A DNA stretch of 64,000 nucleotides from Vreelandella sedimenti (GTDB lineage: Bacteria; Pseudomonadota; Gammaproteobacteria; Pseudomonadales; Halomonadaceae). The stretch is taken from NCBI RefSeq assembly GCF_013416325.1, contig NZ_JACCGK010000007.1, positions 182,813 through 246,812 on the forward strand, read 5' to 3'. Of the stretch, positions 18,938-27,174 are shown piece after piece. The position numbers were made by a program, and so were the translations under genes. Under the pieces are notes generated by a model. The model saw only the letters and a list, made by a program, of their open reading frames with translations, was not told the origin of the DNA and ran no database searches. Numbering within the stretch: position 1 is the stretch's first letter; each line of letters starts with the position of its first letter.

Positions 18938-18996
18938 AAAGCCGACAAAAAATAGGTGACTAAAATGCTCGGACTTTCCACGCAAGGAGTCTCGCT

Positions 18997-19992
18997 ATGG
19001 AGCTTGTATGTCCCGCTGGTAACCTGCCCGCCTTAAAGCGCGCCGTCGATGAAGGTGCCGACGCCGTCTATTTCGGTTTCCAGAATATCACCAACGCACG
19101 CCAGTTCGCCGGGCTAAACTTTTCCGACAAACGCGCCCGCGAGGGTATCGATTACGCCCACCGACATGGCAAACGCGTTTTTTGCGCCATTAATACCTAT
19201 CCCCAGCCCGATGGCTGGCAACACTGGACTCGGGCCGTGGATCAGGCGGCCGAACTGGGCGTGGATGCGCTGATTCTGGCCGATATGGGGCTGCTCGACT
19301 ACGCGACCCAACACCACCCCGAGATCTCGCGGCACCTTTCAGTGCAGGGTTCGGCGACCAGCCATGAAGCGCTACGCTTTTACCACCAGCATTTCGGCAT
19401 CAAGCGCGCCGTGCTGCCACGGGTGTTGTCAATCACTCAGGTACGCGACCTCGCCAAGCAAACACCGGTAGAGCTGGAAGTGTTCGCTTTCGGCAGTCTG
19501 TGCATCATGGCCGAAGGACGCTGCTATCTCTCCTCCTACCTGACCGGCGAATCGCCCAATACCCGGGGCGTCTGCTCGCCAGCTGCCCATGTCCGCTGGG
19601 AAGAAACGCCTGAGGGCTTAGAGTCGCGCCTTAACCATGTCCTTATCGATCGCTACGCCGAAGGTGAGCGCGCGGGCTACCCCACCCTATGCAAGGGTCG
19701 CTTCGAGGTAGCGGGTGAGACTTACCACGCCATCGAAGAACCCACCAGCCTCAATACCCTAGAGCTATTGCCGGAACTGCGCGACCTGGGCATCAGTGCG
19801 GTCAAAATTGAAGGTCGCCAGCGCAGCCCTGCCTATGTCTCGAAAGTAGCCAGCATTTGGCGTCAGGCGCTTAACCGCCTAGAGGCTGAACCTGAGCGCT
19901 TTCATCCAGAACCTATCTGGATGTCCGGCCTTGCCGAGCTTTCCGAAGGCGCCATCACCACCTTGGGCGCCTACGAACGGCGCTGGAAATAG
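18997..19992 (+). CDS. ubiU: Oxygen-independent ubiquinone hydroxylation protein UbiU (peptidase U32 family)
   Basis: 331 residues starting MELVCPAGNLPALKRAVDEGADAVYFGF in the fold family U32. With UbiV it forms the 4Fe-4S complex that hydroxylates the ubiquinone ring without oxygen. The cluster Cys residues are visible in LCIMAEGRCYLS, TRGVCSPAAH and PTLCKGRF. The length is typical. The start has AAGGAG in front. It is followed after 9 nt by ubiV, and the partner ubiT lies at 28.4 kb. This keeps ubiquinone available during denitrification. Confidence 0.93.
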   Translation: MELVCPAGNLPALKRAVDEGADAVYFGFQNITNARQFAGLNFSDKRAREGIDYAHRHGKRVFCAINTYPQPDGWQHWTRAVDQAAELGVDALILADMGLLDYATQHHPEISRHLSVQGSATSHEALRFYHQHFGIKRAVLPRVLSITQVRDLAKQTPVELEVFAFGSLCIMAEGRCYLSSYLTGESPNTRGVCSPAAHVRWEETPEGLESRLNHVLIDRYAEGERAGYPTLCKGRFEVAGETYHAIEEPTSLNTLELLPELRDLGISAVKIEGRQRSPAYVSKVASIWRQALNRLEAEPERFHPEPIWMSGLAELSEGAITTLGAYERRWK

Positions 19993-20001
19993 GAGCTAAA
20001 G

Positions 20002-20949
20002 ATGTCGAGTACCATACTCCCCCTACAACCGACTTCATCCACTGATCCTCTGCAACTCTCTCTCGGGCCAGTGCTTTTTTACTGGACTCGGGAGCGCTAC
20101 GCCGACTTTTACCGCGAGGCGGCCGACTGGCCGGTAGAGATTATTACCCTGGGCGAAACCGTCTGCTCGCGGCGCCGCGATATGAAACTGGACGACTGGC
20201 TAGGCATTGGGCGCGAGCTCACCCAGGCGGGCAAGCAGGTAGTACTCGCCAGCCAGACACTGATCGAGTCTGAGGCCGATCTGCGTGACTTACGCAAGCT
20301 GTGTGACAACGGCAACTTCATTGTCGAGGCCAATGACCAGAGTGCCCTGCAGCGCCTCTCCAGTGCCGGACTGCCTTTCATCGCCGGTGCTGCGCTCAAC
20401 CTCTACAACCCGGCGACACTGGGCGTCATGGCGCGTGCAGGCATGCGGAGTTGGCAAGCGCCGGTGGAAATGTCAAAGAAAGACCTGGCTCGACTTATTA
20501 ACGATAGCCAACAGGCAGGCGTGTCCCACCCATGCGAAGTATTCGCCTACGGGCATCTCCCCTTGGCCTGGTCGTCACGCTGTTTTACTGCTCGGCGCCA
20601 TCAAACACCCAAGGATCGCTGCAAGTTTGTCTGTCAAAAATACCCCGAAGGCCTAGTGCTGCGTTCACAAGAGTCTCGCGATGTTTTCACCCTGAACGGT
20701 ATTCAAACCCTTTCCAGCGCCTGTCAGGATCTACGCCATGAGCTTACGGCCATGGCGGATATGGGGGTATCAGTGGCGCGTCTCAGCCCAAGAGCGGAAG
20801 GCATGGCCGAGGTAGTCAACGCCTTCGATCAGGCCCGACACGGTAGGTTGCCTGCTCCCGACCCGTTGGCATTGGTGGAGGCCGACATCTGCGACGGTTA
20901 CTGGTACGGCCGACCGGGCATGGATAATACCCGCACGATGATCGACTAA
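20002..20949 (+). CDS. ubiV: Oxygen-independent ubiquinone hydroxylation protein UbiV
   Basis: 315 residues, the U32-family partner of UbiU. The cluster-type Cys residues are one in GETVCSRRRDMKLDDWLGIG and three in the segment SSRCFTARRHQTPKDRCKFVCQKYPEG. NLYNPATLGVMARAGM and CEVFAYGHLPLAWSSR are family hallmarks. The gene is 9 nt downstream of ubiU with AGGAG in front and is certainly in the same operon. Confidence 0.93.
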   Translation: MSSTILPLQPTSSTDPLQLSLGPVLFYWTRERYADFYREAADWPVEIITLGETVCSRRRDMKLDDWLGIGRELTQAGKQVVLASQTLIESEADLRDLRKLCDNGNFIVEANDQSALQRLSSAGLPFIAGAALNLYNPATLGVMARAGMRSWQAPVEMSKKDLARLINDSQQAGVSHPCEVFAYGHLPLAWSSRCFTARRHQTPKDRCKFVCQKYPEGLVLRSQESRDVFTLNGIQTLSSACQDLRHELTAMADMGVSVARLSPRAEGMAEVVNAFDQARHGRLPAPDPLALVEADICDGYWYGRPGMDNTRTMID

Positions 20950-20997
20950 AGCAATAGCCTAAGCGCCGCCTCGCCTTACTATTTTTCTTCATCGCTT

Positions 20998-21011
20998 TTG
21001 ATCTGGGTCAT
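20998..21011 (+). promoter_or_regulatory. FNR/ANR-type box upstream of nrdD
   Basis: TTGAT-CTGG-GTCAT, one half-site exact and the other with one change, with the canonical 4-bp spacer, 84 bp before the nrdD start. Confidence 0.65.
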
Positions 21012-21041
21012 TCTTTGAAAACCCTGAACGCTTATCCTAAA

Positions 21042-21088
21042 ACACAACATATAGTATTTATTTTCATAGATGTGTACATATATAGGTG
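21042..21088 (+). promoter_or_regulatory. Candidate NrdR box pair upstream of nrdD
   Basis: The window at 21042-21057 (ACACAACATATAGTAT) matches 13 of 16 positions of the NrdR box ACACTATATATAGTGT. A weaker box at 21073-21088 keeps only the TATATAG core. The two are 31 bp apart, the usual tandem NrdR spacing of about three helical turns. Confidence 0.45.
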
Positions 21089-21094
21089 AATTAG

Positions 21095-22837
21095 GTGAAA
21101 GACTCCACCAGCGTTCAGGTAGCAAAGCGTCATATTGATGTCGCCTCAACGGTCAACGAGTACCTCCAACGCGCCGACTGGCGTGTTCATGCCAATGCCA
21201 ACCAGGGCTACTCATTGGGTGGTTTGATACTCAATGTATCGGGCAAGTTGATCGCTAATTACTGGCTCGATGAAATTTATCCACACGCCGTGGGGGAAGC
21301 CCATCGGGAAGGTGATTTGCATATTCACGACCTGGATATGCTGTGCGGCTATTGCGCCGGCTGGTCGCTGCGTACTTTGCTGCATGAAGGATTCAATGGG
21401 GTGCCGGGGCGCGCCGAAAGCCATCCACCCCGCCACCTTTCCAGTGCCCTGGGGCAAATGGTCAACTTTCTCGGCACCCTGCAGAACGAGTGGGCCGGGG
21501 CACAAGCCTTCAGTTCTTTCGATACCTATCTGGCACCTTACTTGCGCAAGGACGGCCTCACTTACGCGCAGGTCAAGCAGGCGCTTCAGGAATTCATCTA
21601 CAACCTCAACGTGCCGTCGCGCTGGGGTAGTCAGACACCCTTTACCAACCTGACTTTCGACTGGGTCTGCCCCGACGACTTGCGCCAGCAGGTGCCAGTT
21701 ATCGGCGGCGAGGAGCAGCCGTTCAGCTACGGTGAACTGCAGGTTGAAATGGACCTAATGAACCGGGCCTATTTGGAAGTCATGGAGGCCGGGGATCGCC
21801 ACGGGCGTGTGTTCACCTTCCCTATACCCACTTATAACATCACTCATGATTTCGACTGGGAAAGCGACAACGCCGAGCGGCTCTTCGCACTGACCGCCAA
21901 GTACGGCCTGCCCTACTTTCAGAACTTTCTAAATTCGGATCTGGAACCTCACATGGTGCGTTCCATGTGCTGCCGCCTGCAGCTTGATTTGAGTGAACTG
22001 CTCAAACGCGGCAACGGTCTGTTCGGCAGCGCGGAGCAAACCGGATCGCTGGGGGTAGTAACGATCAATTGCGCCCGGCTGGGCTACCGCTTCGCCGGCG
22101 ACCGGGCCGGGCTACTCAGCGAGCTGGATCGCCTAATGTCGCTCGGGCGCGATAGCCTCGAACTCAAGCGCAAGCGCATTCAGCAACTGATGGATCAGGG
22201 GCTCTACCCCTTTACCCAGCGCTACCTGGGCACGCTGCGCAATCATTTCTCCACCCTAGGAGTGAATGGGCTCAACGAAATGGTGCGTAACTTCACAGGA
22301 GATCGCTGCGATATCGCCGATTCAGAGGGGCTACAGCTGGCACTTGATCTGCTTGACCACGTCCGCGAGCGAATGCGCGAATTTCAAGAACAGACCGGCC
22401 ATATGTACAACCTTGAAGCCACACCGGCGGAAGGCACGACTCACCGTTTTGCGCGGGAGGATCTGGCTCGTTTTCCTGACATTCTTCAGGCCGGTACACC
22501 CGAGGCGCCCTACTACACCAATTCCAGTCAATTGCCGGTGGGCCATACCGATGACCCCTTTGAGGCGCTTAGCCACCAGGATCCCTTACAGACGCGCTAT
22601 ACCGGCGGCACGGTATTGCATCTCTATATGCGCGAACGGATTACCTCGGCCTCGGCCTGCCGCAAGCTGGTAAAAACGGCGCTCTCTCACTTTCGCTTAC
22701 CCTACCTCACAGTGACGCCGACCTTTTCGATCTGCCCGGTACATGGCTACCTGTCCGGTGAGCACGAGTTCTGCCCCAAGTGCGATGAAGTACTCTGGGC
22801 GCAAACGGCGAATGCAACCAACATCGCCACAGCATGA
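21095..22837 (+). CDS. nrdD: Class III anaerobic ribonucleotide reductase, catalytic part without glycyl-radical domain
   Basis: 580 residues. It contains the NrdD barrel (GDLHIHDLDMLCGYCAGW with an active-site Cys, VPSRWGSQTPFTNLTFDW, VRSMCCRLQLDL) and the C-terminal zinc site Cys547, His550, Cys560, Cys563 in CPVHGYL and EFCPKC. The usual R-V-x-G-Y glycyl-radical loop that should follow is absent: the frame stops 17 residues after the zinc site, and the loop is encoded as a separate 54-residue ORF 43 nt downstream in another frame. The start is a GTG at 21095 behind AGGTG. nrdG follows. Confidence 0.9.
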   Translation: MKDSTSVQVAKRHIDVASTVNEYLQRADWRVHANANQGYSLGGLILNVSGKLIANYWLDEIYPHAVGEAHREGDLHIHDLDMLCGYCAGWSLRTLLHEGFNGVPGRAESHPPRHLSSALGQMVNFLGTLQNEWAGAQAFSSFDTYLAPYLRKDGLTYAQVKQALQEFIYNLNVPSRWGSQTPFTNLTFDWVCPDDLRQQVPVIGGEEQPFSYGELQVEMDLMNRAYLEVMEAGDRHGRVFTFPIPTYNITHDFDWESDNAERLFALTAKYGLPYFQNFLNSDLEPHMVRSMCCRLQLDLSELLKRGNGLFGSAEQTGSLGVVTINCARLGYRFAGDRAGLLSELDRLMSLGRDSLELKRKRIQQLMDQGLYPFTQRYLGTLRNHFSTLGVNGLNEMVRNFTGDRCDIADSEGLQLALDLLDHVRERMREFQEQTGHMYNLEATPAEGTTHRFAREDLARFPDILQAGTPEAPYYTNSSQLPVGHTDDPFEALSHQDPLQTRYTGGTVLHLYMRERITSASACRKLVKTALSHFRLPYLTVTPTFSICPVHGYLSGEHEFCPKCDEVLWAQTANATNIATA

Positions 22838-22880
22838 GGCTATTGCCTCGCTTTTATTAACTCATTTAAGGAACACACTA

Positions 22881-23045
22881 ATGCAAACCACTCAATACGC
22901 TAGCTTGCCCACTGAACAGCGCCAGCGCTGCGAAGTCTGGACCCGTGTTATGGGTTACCACCGCCCGGTAAGCCAGTTCAATATCGGCAAACGTGCCGAA
23001 CATCGGGAGCGCCGCCATTTTACTGAGAATGCCGCCTCTCGGTAG
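22881..23045 (+). CDS. Separate glycyl-radical peptide of class III ribonucleotide reductase
   Basis: 54 residues reading like the C-terminal end of NrdD: CEVWTRVMGYHRPVSQFNIG, where Gly25 in R-V-M-G-Y aligns with the glycyl-radical residue, followed by KRAEHRERRHF. It has its own ATG and an AAGGAA ribosome-binding site. The gap to nrdD and the frame difference exclude a single protein without recoding. The good start signals and intact coding suggest a true split gene whose peptide docks on NrdD in trans; NrdG would install the radical on this peptide. A recent disruptive mutation is the alternative. Confidence 0.85.
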   Translation: MQTTQYASLPTEQRQRCEVWTRVMGYHRPVSQFNIGKRAEHRERRHFTENAASR

Positions 23046-23111
23046 CTGACCCTCCTCTTCCTTTCACAACGGCTGGGTGCCCGGCAACGGGCGCCCAGCA
23101 GGGTTATCACT

Positions 23112-23858
23112 ATGTCGCTTATAACGACCCTTGACGCCAGCAATGAAACTGCCACGGTTCGGCTGCCTATTGCCGGCCTTGTCCCCATAACGACCCTGGA
23201 CTATCCCGATCATCTGGCGTGCGTTGTCTTTTTACAAGGCTGCCCGCTACGGTGCGGCTACTGCCACAATCCCACCATGATCGCGCCGCGACGAGGCGAG
23301 CTTCATGAGTGGCAGGCGGTGCTGGAATTCCTGGCCACTCGCCAAGGCCTGCTGGAAGCCGTGGTTTTCAGCGGTGGAGAGCCAACCCTGAATACCGGTT
23401 TGCCAGCGGCGATTAAGCAAGTAAAAGCCATGGGCTTTAAGGTAGGGCTGCATACCGCCGGCGTTTATCCTGAACGCCTAACGCGGCTACTGCCAGACCT
23501 TGACTGGGTGGGATTGGATGTTAAAGGGCGTGGAGAAGCATTTGACCGTATCTGTGGCCGCCCCGGCATGTGGCAGCTGCATGCCCGCAGTTTGGGGGCC
23601 ATAATTGAAAGCGGGGTCAGCTTCGAGTGCCGCACCACCATCCACTGGCAAGATTTTCAGCTTGGCGACGTGGAACGCCTGGCGCTAACCCTTGCCGACT
23701 GCGGTGTACGCCACTACGCGCTACAGCTGGCTCGCAGCGAGCAATGTCTTGACCCCACCTATTCTCAGCGAGTTGCCAATATTCCATCTACAGCTCAGAT
23801 GAGCGCACTGATCAACCGTTTGAAACCGCACTTTGAGCAGCTTGAGCTAAGACACTAA
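23112..23858 (+). CDS. nrdG: Anaerobic ribonucleotide reductase activating enzyme
   Basis: A 248-residue radical-SAM activase that generates the glycyl radical. The cluster motif is FLQGCPLRCGYCHNP at about residue 40, and VVFSGGEPTL follows. It is longer than E. coli NrdG (about 154 residues), placing it in the larger pyruvate-formate-lyase-activase-like NrdG type. It is co-directional, 66 nt after the glycyl-radical peptide gene, with only a weak ribosome-binding site (AGGG). Confidence 0.92.
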   Translation: MSLITTLDASNETATVRLPIAGLVPITTLDYPDHLACVVFLQGCPLRCGYCHNPTMIAPRRGELHEWQAVLEFLATRQGLLEAVVFSGGEPTLNTGLPAAIKQVKAMGFKVGLHTAGVYPERLTRLLPDLDWVGLDVKGRGEAFDRICGRPGMWQLHARSLGAIIESGVSFECRTTIHWQDFQLGDVERLALTLADCGVRHYALQLARSEQCLDPTYSQRVANIPSTAQMSALINRLKPHFEQLELRH

Positions 23859-23918
23859 CGCTGTCTTTCTTGACCCAGCTCAGCATCAGTACACCTATGT
23901 TCTTATTGCAACTTACTG

Positions 23919-23941
23919 AACATTCATACAACATGTTTGTT
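23919..23941. promoter_or_regulatory. Dyad upstream of nsrR (possible autoregulation)
   Basis: AACATTCAT with the inverted ATGTTTGTT gives a 23-bp imperfect dyad, 37 bp before nsrR. It shares AACATTCATACAA with the hemN upstream motif. The match to the NsrR consensus is weak. Confidence 0.4.
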
Positions 23942-23977
23942 TTATAGATTGGCTACTATCGGAGCACAGCGCACTCC

Positions 23978-24424
23978 ATGCATCTCACCCGATTCACCGA
24001 TTATTCAATACGTGTATTGATATTTCTTGCCGTAAAAGGCGAAGAGCGCTCTACCATCAATGAGATCGCAGAGACCTTTGATATCTCCCGCAATCATTTG
24101 ATGAAAGTCGTTCAAGAGCTTAGTCAGAAAAACTACGTGACAGCTATCAGAGGCAAGAATGGCGGCTTATTGCTCACACGTGATCCTGCGACTATCGTGC
24201 TGGGCCAGCTTGTGCGTGAAATGGAACATGGCATGGAGTTAGTCGAGTGCTTTCATAGCGACAATAGCTGCATTATCACACCCTCATGTCGGCTACGACC
24301 CATCTTAAACGAAGCATTGACAGCGTTCCTGGCGGTACTTGACCGTTATACCCTGGCAGATGTGTTGACCAACCGTTACCCGCAGCTGGCGGGATTAATG
24401 CGTATACCCACCGTCAACACCTGA
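23978..24424 (+). CDS. nsrR: NO-sensing Fe-S repressor NsrR (Rrf2 family)
   Basis: 148 residues. An N-terminal winged helix (LTRFTDYSIRVLIFLAVKGE, then ISRNHLMKVVQELSQ) is followed by the YVTAIRGKNGGLLL segment typical of NsrR. Cluster ligands Cys91, Cys98 and Cys104 match the three-Cys pattern of NsrR (E. coli 91, 96, 102). NO damages the cluster and releases repression. It stands at the edge of the nitric-oxide block whose promoters carry NsrR-like dyads. Rrf2 paralogues such as IscR have a different Cys spacing and context. Confidence 0.92.
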   Translation: MHLTRFTDYSIRVLIFLAVKGEERSTINEIAETFDISRNHLMKVVQELSQKNYVTAIRGKNGGLLLTRDPATIVLGQLVREMEHGMELVECFHSDNSCIITPSCRLRPILNEALTAFLAVLDRYTLADVLTNRYPQLAGLMRIPTVNT

Positions 24425-24485
24425 CGATCACTAGAAACAAGCCTATTGATGTCAGACAGGAAAGCCCTCCCTAGTTGCACTACAA

Positions 24486-24508
24486 TAAATGCATTATAGA
24501 TACACTTT
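24486..24508 (+). promoter_or_regulatory. NsrR-like operator upstream of the DUF4870-like gene
   Basis: A window with core AATGCATTATAGATACA matches 15 of 22 positions of the 23-bp NsrR consensus (arms AAGATGCAT) by my hand alignment. It is 45 bp before the start at 24553. Confidence 0.5.
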
Positions 24509-24552
24509 AAGCTCACTATTAATGATCTCCACTTTGTCCAATGAGGTTGTCT

Positions 24553-25029
24553 ATGGCTATCACTCCCCCATCCATGCCCTCCGTTGCTCAATCTGAAGCG
24601 TCACTAACTACAGACGCACCTAATAGCTTTAAGAAATGTCGCGGGCGCGGCGTAGCTATCATTGTGTATATGCTCTTTCTGGGTAGCGTGTTGGCTATCG
24701 TGACCGCTCCCATCGGGGCGCTCATCGCCCATATGAAAAAAAACGACGCCGAGGAATGGGTCGCTTCCCATCTGCAATTTCAGATTAGAACGTTCTGGTT
24801 AGGGCTATTAGGCGGGGTACTGTTCACGGCCATTTGGCATCTACTGGGCTGGATCGGGCTACCCGCAGTAGCCCCCTGGGCACTAGGCTATCTCTATTTT
24901 ACAGCCTGCCTGATATGGATGGTGGGCCGTTGTGGGGTAGGCATCACCCATCTCACCAACAACCGCCCGATAGCCAACCCGCGAAGCCTTGCCTTTGGCG
25001 GTGCCCGGGTCACCCTGGCTGATCGCTAA
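24553..25029 (+). CDS. Small DUF4870-like integral membrane protein
   Basis: 158 residues with a soluble N-terminus of about 35 residues and four hydrophobic stretches (around GVAIIVYMLFLGSVLAIVTA, FWLGLLGGVLFTAIWHLL and the following Ala/Leu/Tyr-rich pair). HLQFQIRTFW after the first helix pair resembles the HxxxA/FQ pattern of DUF4870/Tic20-like membrane proteins. The function is unknown. The start at 24553 has GAGG in front; an ATG 12 nt earlier lacks a site. Its position between nsrR and nnrS and the NsrR-like operator suggest a role in the NO response. Confidence 0.65.
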   Translation: MAITPPSMPSVAQSEASLTTDAPNSFKKCRGRGVAIIVYMLFLGSVLAIVTAPIGALIAHMKKNDAEEWVASHLQFQIRTFWLGLLGGVLFTAIWHLLGWIGLPAVAPWALGYLYFTACLIWMVGRCGVGITHLTNNRPIANPRSLAFGGARVTLADR

Positions 25030-25101
25030 TGAGCGTTTGAATACCTCAATGGTTTTAATACGCCTACATCCGGACGGATGCAGGCGCCATCTATTATTCG
25101 T

Positions 25102-26313
25102 TCAGCCATCCTGACCGTCGACTCTCGCCTGCATCAACGGCCAAGTGTAGTGCACGACGAATATTGCGTAGGCCACGCACCAGAAGATGATGCTCAGCGT
25201 ATAGGTCCAGTGGGTGATCTGGGGAAATACCGCCAAGACGGGTGAGCGCACCAAGGCGGCGATTAGCATTAAGCCCAGTGCCACACCAATACCGGGCAAC
25301 GTGCGTATGGGGCGGCCCGTATGACCTAGCGAAACCCTGGCCATCATGGCCAACATCATGGTGCCCATGCCACCAATGGTCAGGGCGTGCACGGCAAGCT
25401 CAACGCGCATCAGCCCCATGAGTGCCAAGACCCACATGATAAGCCCTAGCGGAATGCAGGCGTAGCTACCGTGAAGCCCCCAAAGTAAAGGTTCACGCCA
25501 GCTATGCAGCCCTCCCCAACGCGCCATGCGAACAGTGTTGGCCAACGCCGCTAAGAGCATCACTCCCCCCATTAATAAAGCAGGAATGGCAACCCCCAAC
25601 ATGATGACCAGCTGCAGCACGACAACGCCAGCCGTACTTACCAGCGTTACTCCTTCGAGTAAAGGAATAGGTACAGGTTTGGTTCGTCCCAAACGGTTGG
25701 CGGTAAACATGGCAATCACCCGCCCGCCAACGACGGTCATCATCAGTGTGATTAACAGCACGGCTAAGTAGGCAGCTTGGCGAATTAACTCGGCGTCACC
25801 CTGTATCACTCCTAAGTGCATCGCTAGGTTAGCAACGGCAAACAGCAACAGCACTGGTATAAAGATCAAGTTGCGCCAACGCTTTGCGGTGATAACTAGA
25901 CGCGCCATAACAATGGCGACCATTGGCAGAAACGCAAGATCAACCGCCAGCAGAAGCCATCCCGGCAAATCCATAGGGAAAGCCATCAGCACCCTACCCA
26001 ATAGCCATAGCACCACCAGACCCAGTAGCGGCGCGCCGCTTAAGCTCGGCAATCCGGTCCAGTTTCGTACAGCGGTAAGCAAAAACCCCCCCACCACCGC
26101 CGCGGCAAAGCCAAACAGCATTTCATGCTGATGCCAGAACACCAAACCACCATACGGGCGCAGCAGAATATTGCCATGCCAAAAGGCTAACCAAACCAGG
26201 AGAGAGGCGATACTGAACAGTGCAGCTAACAGGAAAAAGGGTCGAAAAGCCAGACGCAACAACGGTAGCTGCTTGAGCTTAGAGGCCGGTTGGGAGGAGG
26301 TGATCGTCGACAT
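25102..26313 (-). CDS. nnrS: NnrS family heme/copper membrane protein
   Basis: 403 residues with about 12 hydrophobic helices. The N-terminal LAFRPFFLLAALFSIASLLVW and the WHQHEMLFGFAAAVVGGFLLTAVRNWTG motif, with its paired His, are the hallmark of NnrS; AHALTIGGMGTMMLAMMARVSLGHTGR is the second conserved block. NnrS proteins relieve NO stress, protecting iron from NO, and are NsrR targets in other bacteria. It is divergent from a small secreted-protein gene, with an NsrR-like dyad in the shared region. Confidence 0.92.
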   Translation of the reverse strand: MSTITSSQPASKLKQLPLLRLAFRPFFLLAALFSIASLLVWLAFWHGNILLRPYGGLVFWHQHEMLFGFAAAVVGGFLLTAVRNWTGLPSLSGAPLLGLVVLWLLGRVLMAFPMDLPGWLLLAVDLAFLPMVAIVMARLVITAKRWRNLIFIPVLLLFAVANLAMHLGVIQGDAELIRQAAYLAVLLITLMMTVVGGRVIAMFTANRLGRTKPVPIPLLEGVTLVSTAGVVVLQLVIMLGVAIPALLMGGVMLLAALANTVRMARWGGLHSWREPLLWGLHGSYACIPLGLIMWVLALMGLMRVELAVHALTIGGMGTMMLAMMARVSLGHTGRPIRTLPGIGVALGLMLIAALVRSPVLAVFPQITHWTYTLSIIFWCVAYAIFVVHYTWPLMQARVDGQDG

Positions 26314-26376
26314 AGCTTAATACCTCACTGATTTGCTTGGATATGCATTGTGCGTCAGGCCAACAACAAAAACCAT

Positions 26377-26399
26377 GACAAGTATCAATAATGCATCTT
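26377..26399 (-). promoter_or_regulatory. NsrR-like operator between nnrS and the secreted-protein gene
   Basis: On the minus strand it begins AAGATGCATTATTGATACTT. One arm is perfect (AAGATGCATT) and the other partial; 15 of 22 consensus positions match. It lies 64 bp before nnrS and 145 bp before the divergent gene. Confidence 0.6.
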
Positions 26400-26543
26400 T
26401 ACGCTTTAAGTAAGCTAGACTCTGGATAATGACAGGTGTCTTTGCAACCCAGCCACCTGCTTCAGGCTGGAAATCGAGCCCGATGCTGAAAAAAGTATGT
26501 GCGTTTACATGCCTTAATTTAATTCTGATTGGTGAGGTAAACT

Positions 26544-26999
26544 ATGCCTATTCTGCCCTTTAAGAACTGCTCCACAACCGTTGTTTGTCTGCTTCTGCCT
26601 TTATGCTTCGCTGCCACTCAAGCGGCGGCAAACGAAAACTATGACCTCACTTTTGAAGGTGACGGCACCTTCTTGATTCCACATCAAGGCAACAGCGTTC
26701 ACGCGGCTATCGTCGACATTCATGCCAACGAAGTAGTTGCCAAGCAGTCGGACACTATTTCAGGTACCGGCGAACCCGCTTTCACCTTTCAATTCTCTGA
26801 GATATTCGAAGAAGGCAAACTCTACGATCTGCACTACTGGATCGATTCCAATTTCGGTGAAGGCAGCGTAGGAAGTTGCGACCCTATCGATATTGACCAC
26901 CAATGGCGTATTGCCTTCACTAATATCAGCGACAATATCACTGAAGTGACACAGCTCGCCCCTGAAGAACAGGCGCCCGTTTGCGCCACATTTGAATAA
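26544..26999 (+). CDS. Small secreted protein of unknown function
   Basis: 151 residues. A signal peptide is clear (VVCLLLPLCFAATQAAA, cleavage after AAA near residue 29), giving an acidic mature domain of about 120 residues with alternating polar/hydrophobic stretches that suggest a beta-sandwich. Two Cys remain in the mature part (about residues 112 and 147) and could form a disulfide. Several His and Asp residues (DIDHQW) may bind metal, but no known motif is recognised. It has GGTGAGG before the ATG. Its divergent pairing with nnrS across an NsrR-like site suggests a periplasmic NO-stress role. Confidence 0.7.
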   Translation: MPILPFKNCSTTVVCLLLPLCFAATQAAANENYDLTFEGDGTFLIPHQGNSVHAAIVDIHANEVVAKQSDTISGTGEPAFTFQFSEIFEEGKLYDLHYWIDSNFGEGSVGSCDPIDIDHQWRIAFTNISDNITEVTQLAPEEQAPVCATFE

Positions 27000-27123
27000 C
27001 TGCCGTTTGCTTAGCCAATCCTGGAGAAAAGCATATGACTCATTGATGCCTACTCGCGTTTATGCAGTAGCCATAAACCCATTTCTATACCGAAACCTGC
27101 TTCGTGGTTGGCATTTATAATCT

Positions 27124-27164
27124 TCAGGCGTTAAGATGCATGTGTAATGAATCTTAACGCCTGA
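27124..27164. promoter_or_regulatory. NsrR operator inside a 14-bp-arm dyad upstream of hmp
   Basis: TCAGGCGTTAAGAT (27124-27137) is perfectly inverted as ATCTTAACGCCTGA (27151-27164) with a 13-nt centre. Nested within (27133-27155) is an NsrR-type 23-mer starting AAGATGCATGTG. It ends 10 bp before the GTG start, so it overlaps the leader and could also fold in RNA near the ribosome-binding site. Confidence 0.75.
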
Positions 27165-27174
27165 GGTATTATTC

